This document shows positions 63,832 to 64,000 of a DNA stretch of 64,000 nt, piece after piece (within the stretch, counting starts at the first letter, position 1; every line of letters begins with the position of its first letter). Where the stretch lies: contig CAVUFS010000009.1 in NCBI GenBank assembly GCA_963740675.1, positions 248,001 to 312,000 of the forward strand, in the 5' to 3' direction. The stretch is from CAIKMD01 sp963740675. Its GTDB lineage: Bacteria > Pseudomonadota > Alphaproteobacteria > ATCC43930 > CGMCC-115725. The notes beneath the pieces were generated by a model. The model did not search any database, was not told the DNA's origin, and saw nothing but the letters and a program-made list of their open reading frames with translations. The translations under genes were made by a program, and so were the position numbers.

Positions 63832-63859
63832 GAAGGCGGCACCCACCGGTGCCGCCTTC
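63832..63859. terminator. Bidirectional hairpin terminator
   Basis: A perfect 12-bp stem, GAAGGCGGCACC / GGTGCCGCCTTC, with loop CACC, lies in the convergent gap between the small exported gene and the FAH-family gene. A-rich before and T-rich after, so it could serve both strands. Confidence 0.7.
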
Positions 63860-63876
63860 TGCGTTTCACGGTTCGC

Positions 63877-64000
63877 TCAGGGCTCGAGCGGTGTCGGATC
63901 GGCGACGATCGGATTGCTCAAAACGCCATAGCCGGTGAGCTCGACCTCGCAGACATCGCCGGGCTTCATGCGCGTACGGCCGGGAATACGCGGTGAATCA
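63877..64000 (-). CDS. FAH-family hydrolase, C-terminal end (5' part outside window)
   Basis: On the minus strand a frame open at the window edge reads DSPRIPGRTRMKPGDVCEVE, then LTGYGVLSNPIVADPTPLEP and a stop at 63877. The MKPGDVCEVELTGYGVLSNP block is the characteristic last strand of the FAH fold. The rest of the gene lies beyond the window. Confidence 0.75.
   Translation of the reverse strand, partial: DSPRIPGRTRMKPGDVCEVELTGYGVLSNPIVADPTPLEP

Overview
The window is a GC-rich chromosomal segment of an alphaproteobacterium, most likely Rhodospirillales-like. The evidence is gene order: mnmE-mnmG-rsmG-parA-parB facing holA, a DUF3576 lipoprotein upstream of leuS, rho next to a hemJ-hemH-hemE block, hemE abutting ppsR-maf-aroE-coaE-dnaQ, secB/tim44-like/mltA/smr, and hslVU next to hisBHAFE. 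This is the origin-proximal core of an alphaproteobacterial chromosome. A probable oriC lies between hemE and ppsR (36267-36650), with five TTATCC-core DnaA-type boxes on one strand. Three parS-like sites sit 24-26 kb away, in and around rsmG and mnmG.

Layout. 1-3261: end of a glycosyltransferase-like gene, a crcB fluoride exporter behind a clear fluoride riboswitch, a TonB-like protein, an L,D-transpeptidase and yggS. 3483-14222: DUF3576 lipoprotein-leuS-lptE-holA, then the opposing parB-parA-rsmG-mnmG-mnmE block. 14269-19341: a tight four-gene operon (HAD-UbiA fusion, GT-C membrane glycosyltransferase, DprE1-like oxidase, DprE2-like reductase) that mirrors the mycobacterial polyprenyl-phospho-arabinose pathway. 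19826-31808: accessory catabolic and transport genes (FAH hydrolase, LivK-type binding protein, Rieske oxygenase, MFS transporter, YyaL-type protein, Ogt, NMT1-type binding protein, two Tat-exported amidohydrolases, quinone oxidoreductase). 31979-47617: rho, heme genes, oriC, ppsR-maf-aroE-coaE-dnaQ, secB, Tim44-like, mltA, two small exported proteins, lutABC, smr and an XRE regulator. 47770-57622: VOC protein, cold-shock gene, hslVU, a signal-less binding-protein-like ORF, and a his operon (hisB-hisH-GNAT-hisA-hisF-SBP-diiron oxidase-hisE-hinT) with three non-histidine genes inserted. 57699-64000: PAS histidine kinase, PAS_5 protein, kup, mscL, a small exported protein and the end of an FAH-family gene.

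Six single-base frame disruptions occur in otherwise well-conserved genes, including the normally essential rho. A quinone oxidoreductase also has ATA where ATG is expected. This looks more like residual sequence or assembly error than biological decay, so those genes are annotated as full-length with a flagged frameshift.

The most interesting content is the DprE1/DprE2/UbiA/GT-C cassette in a Gram-negative, and the binding protein plus haem-oxygenase-like diiron oxidase pair inside the histidine operon. No tRNA, rRNA, CRISPR array, prophage or transposase was recognised.
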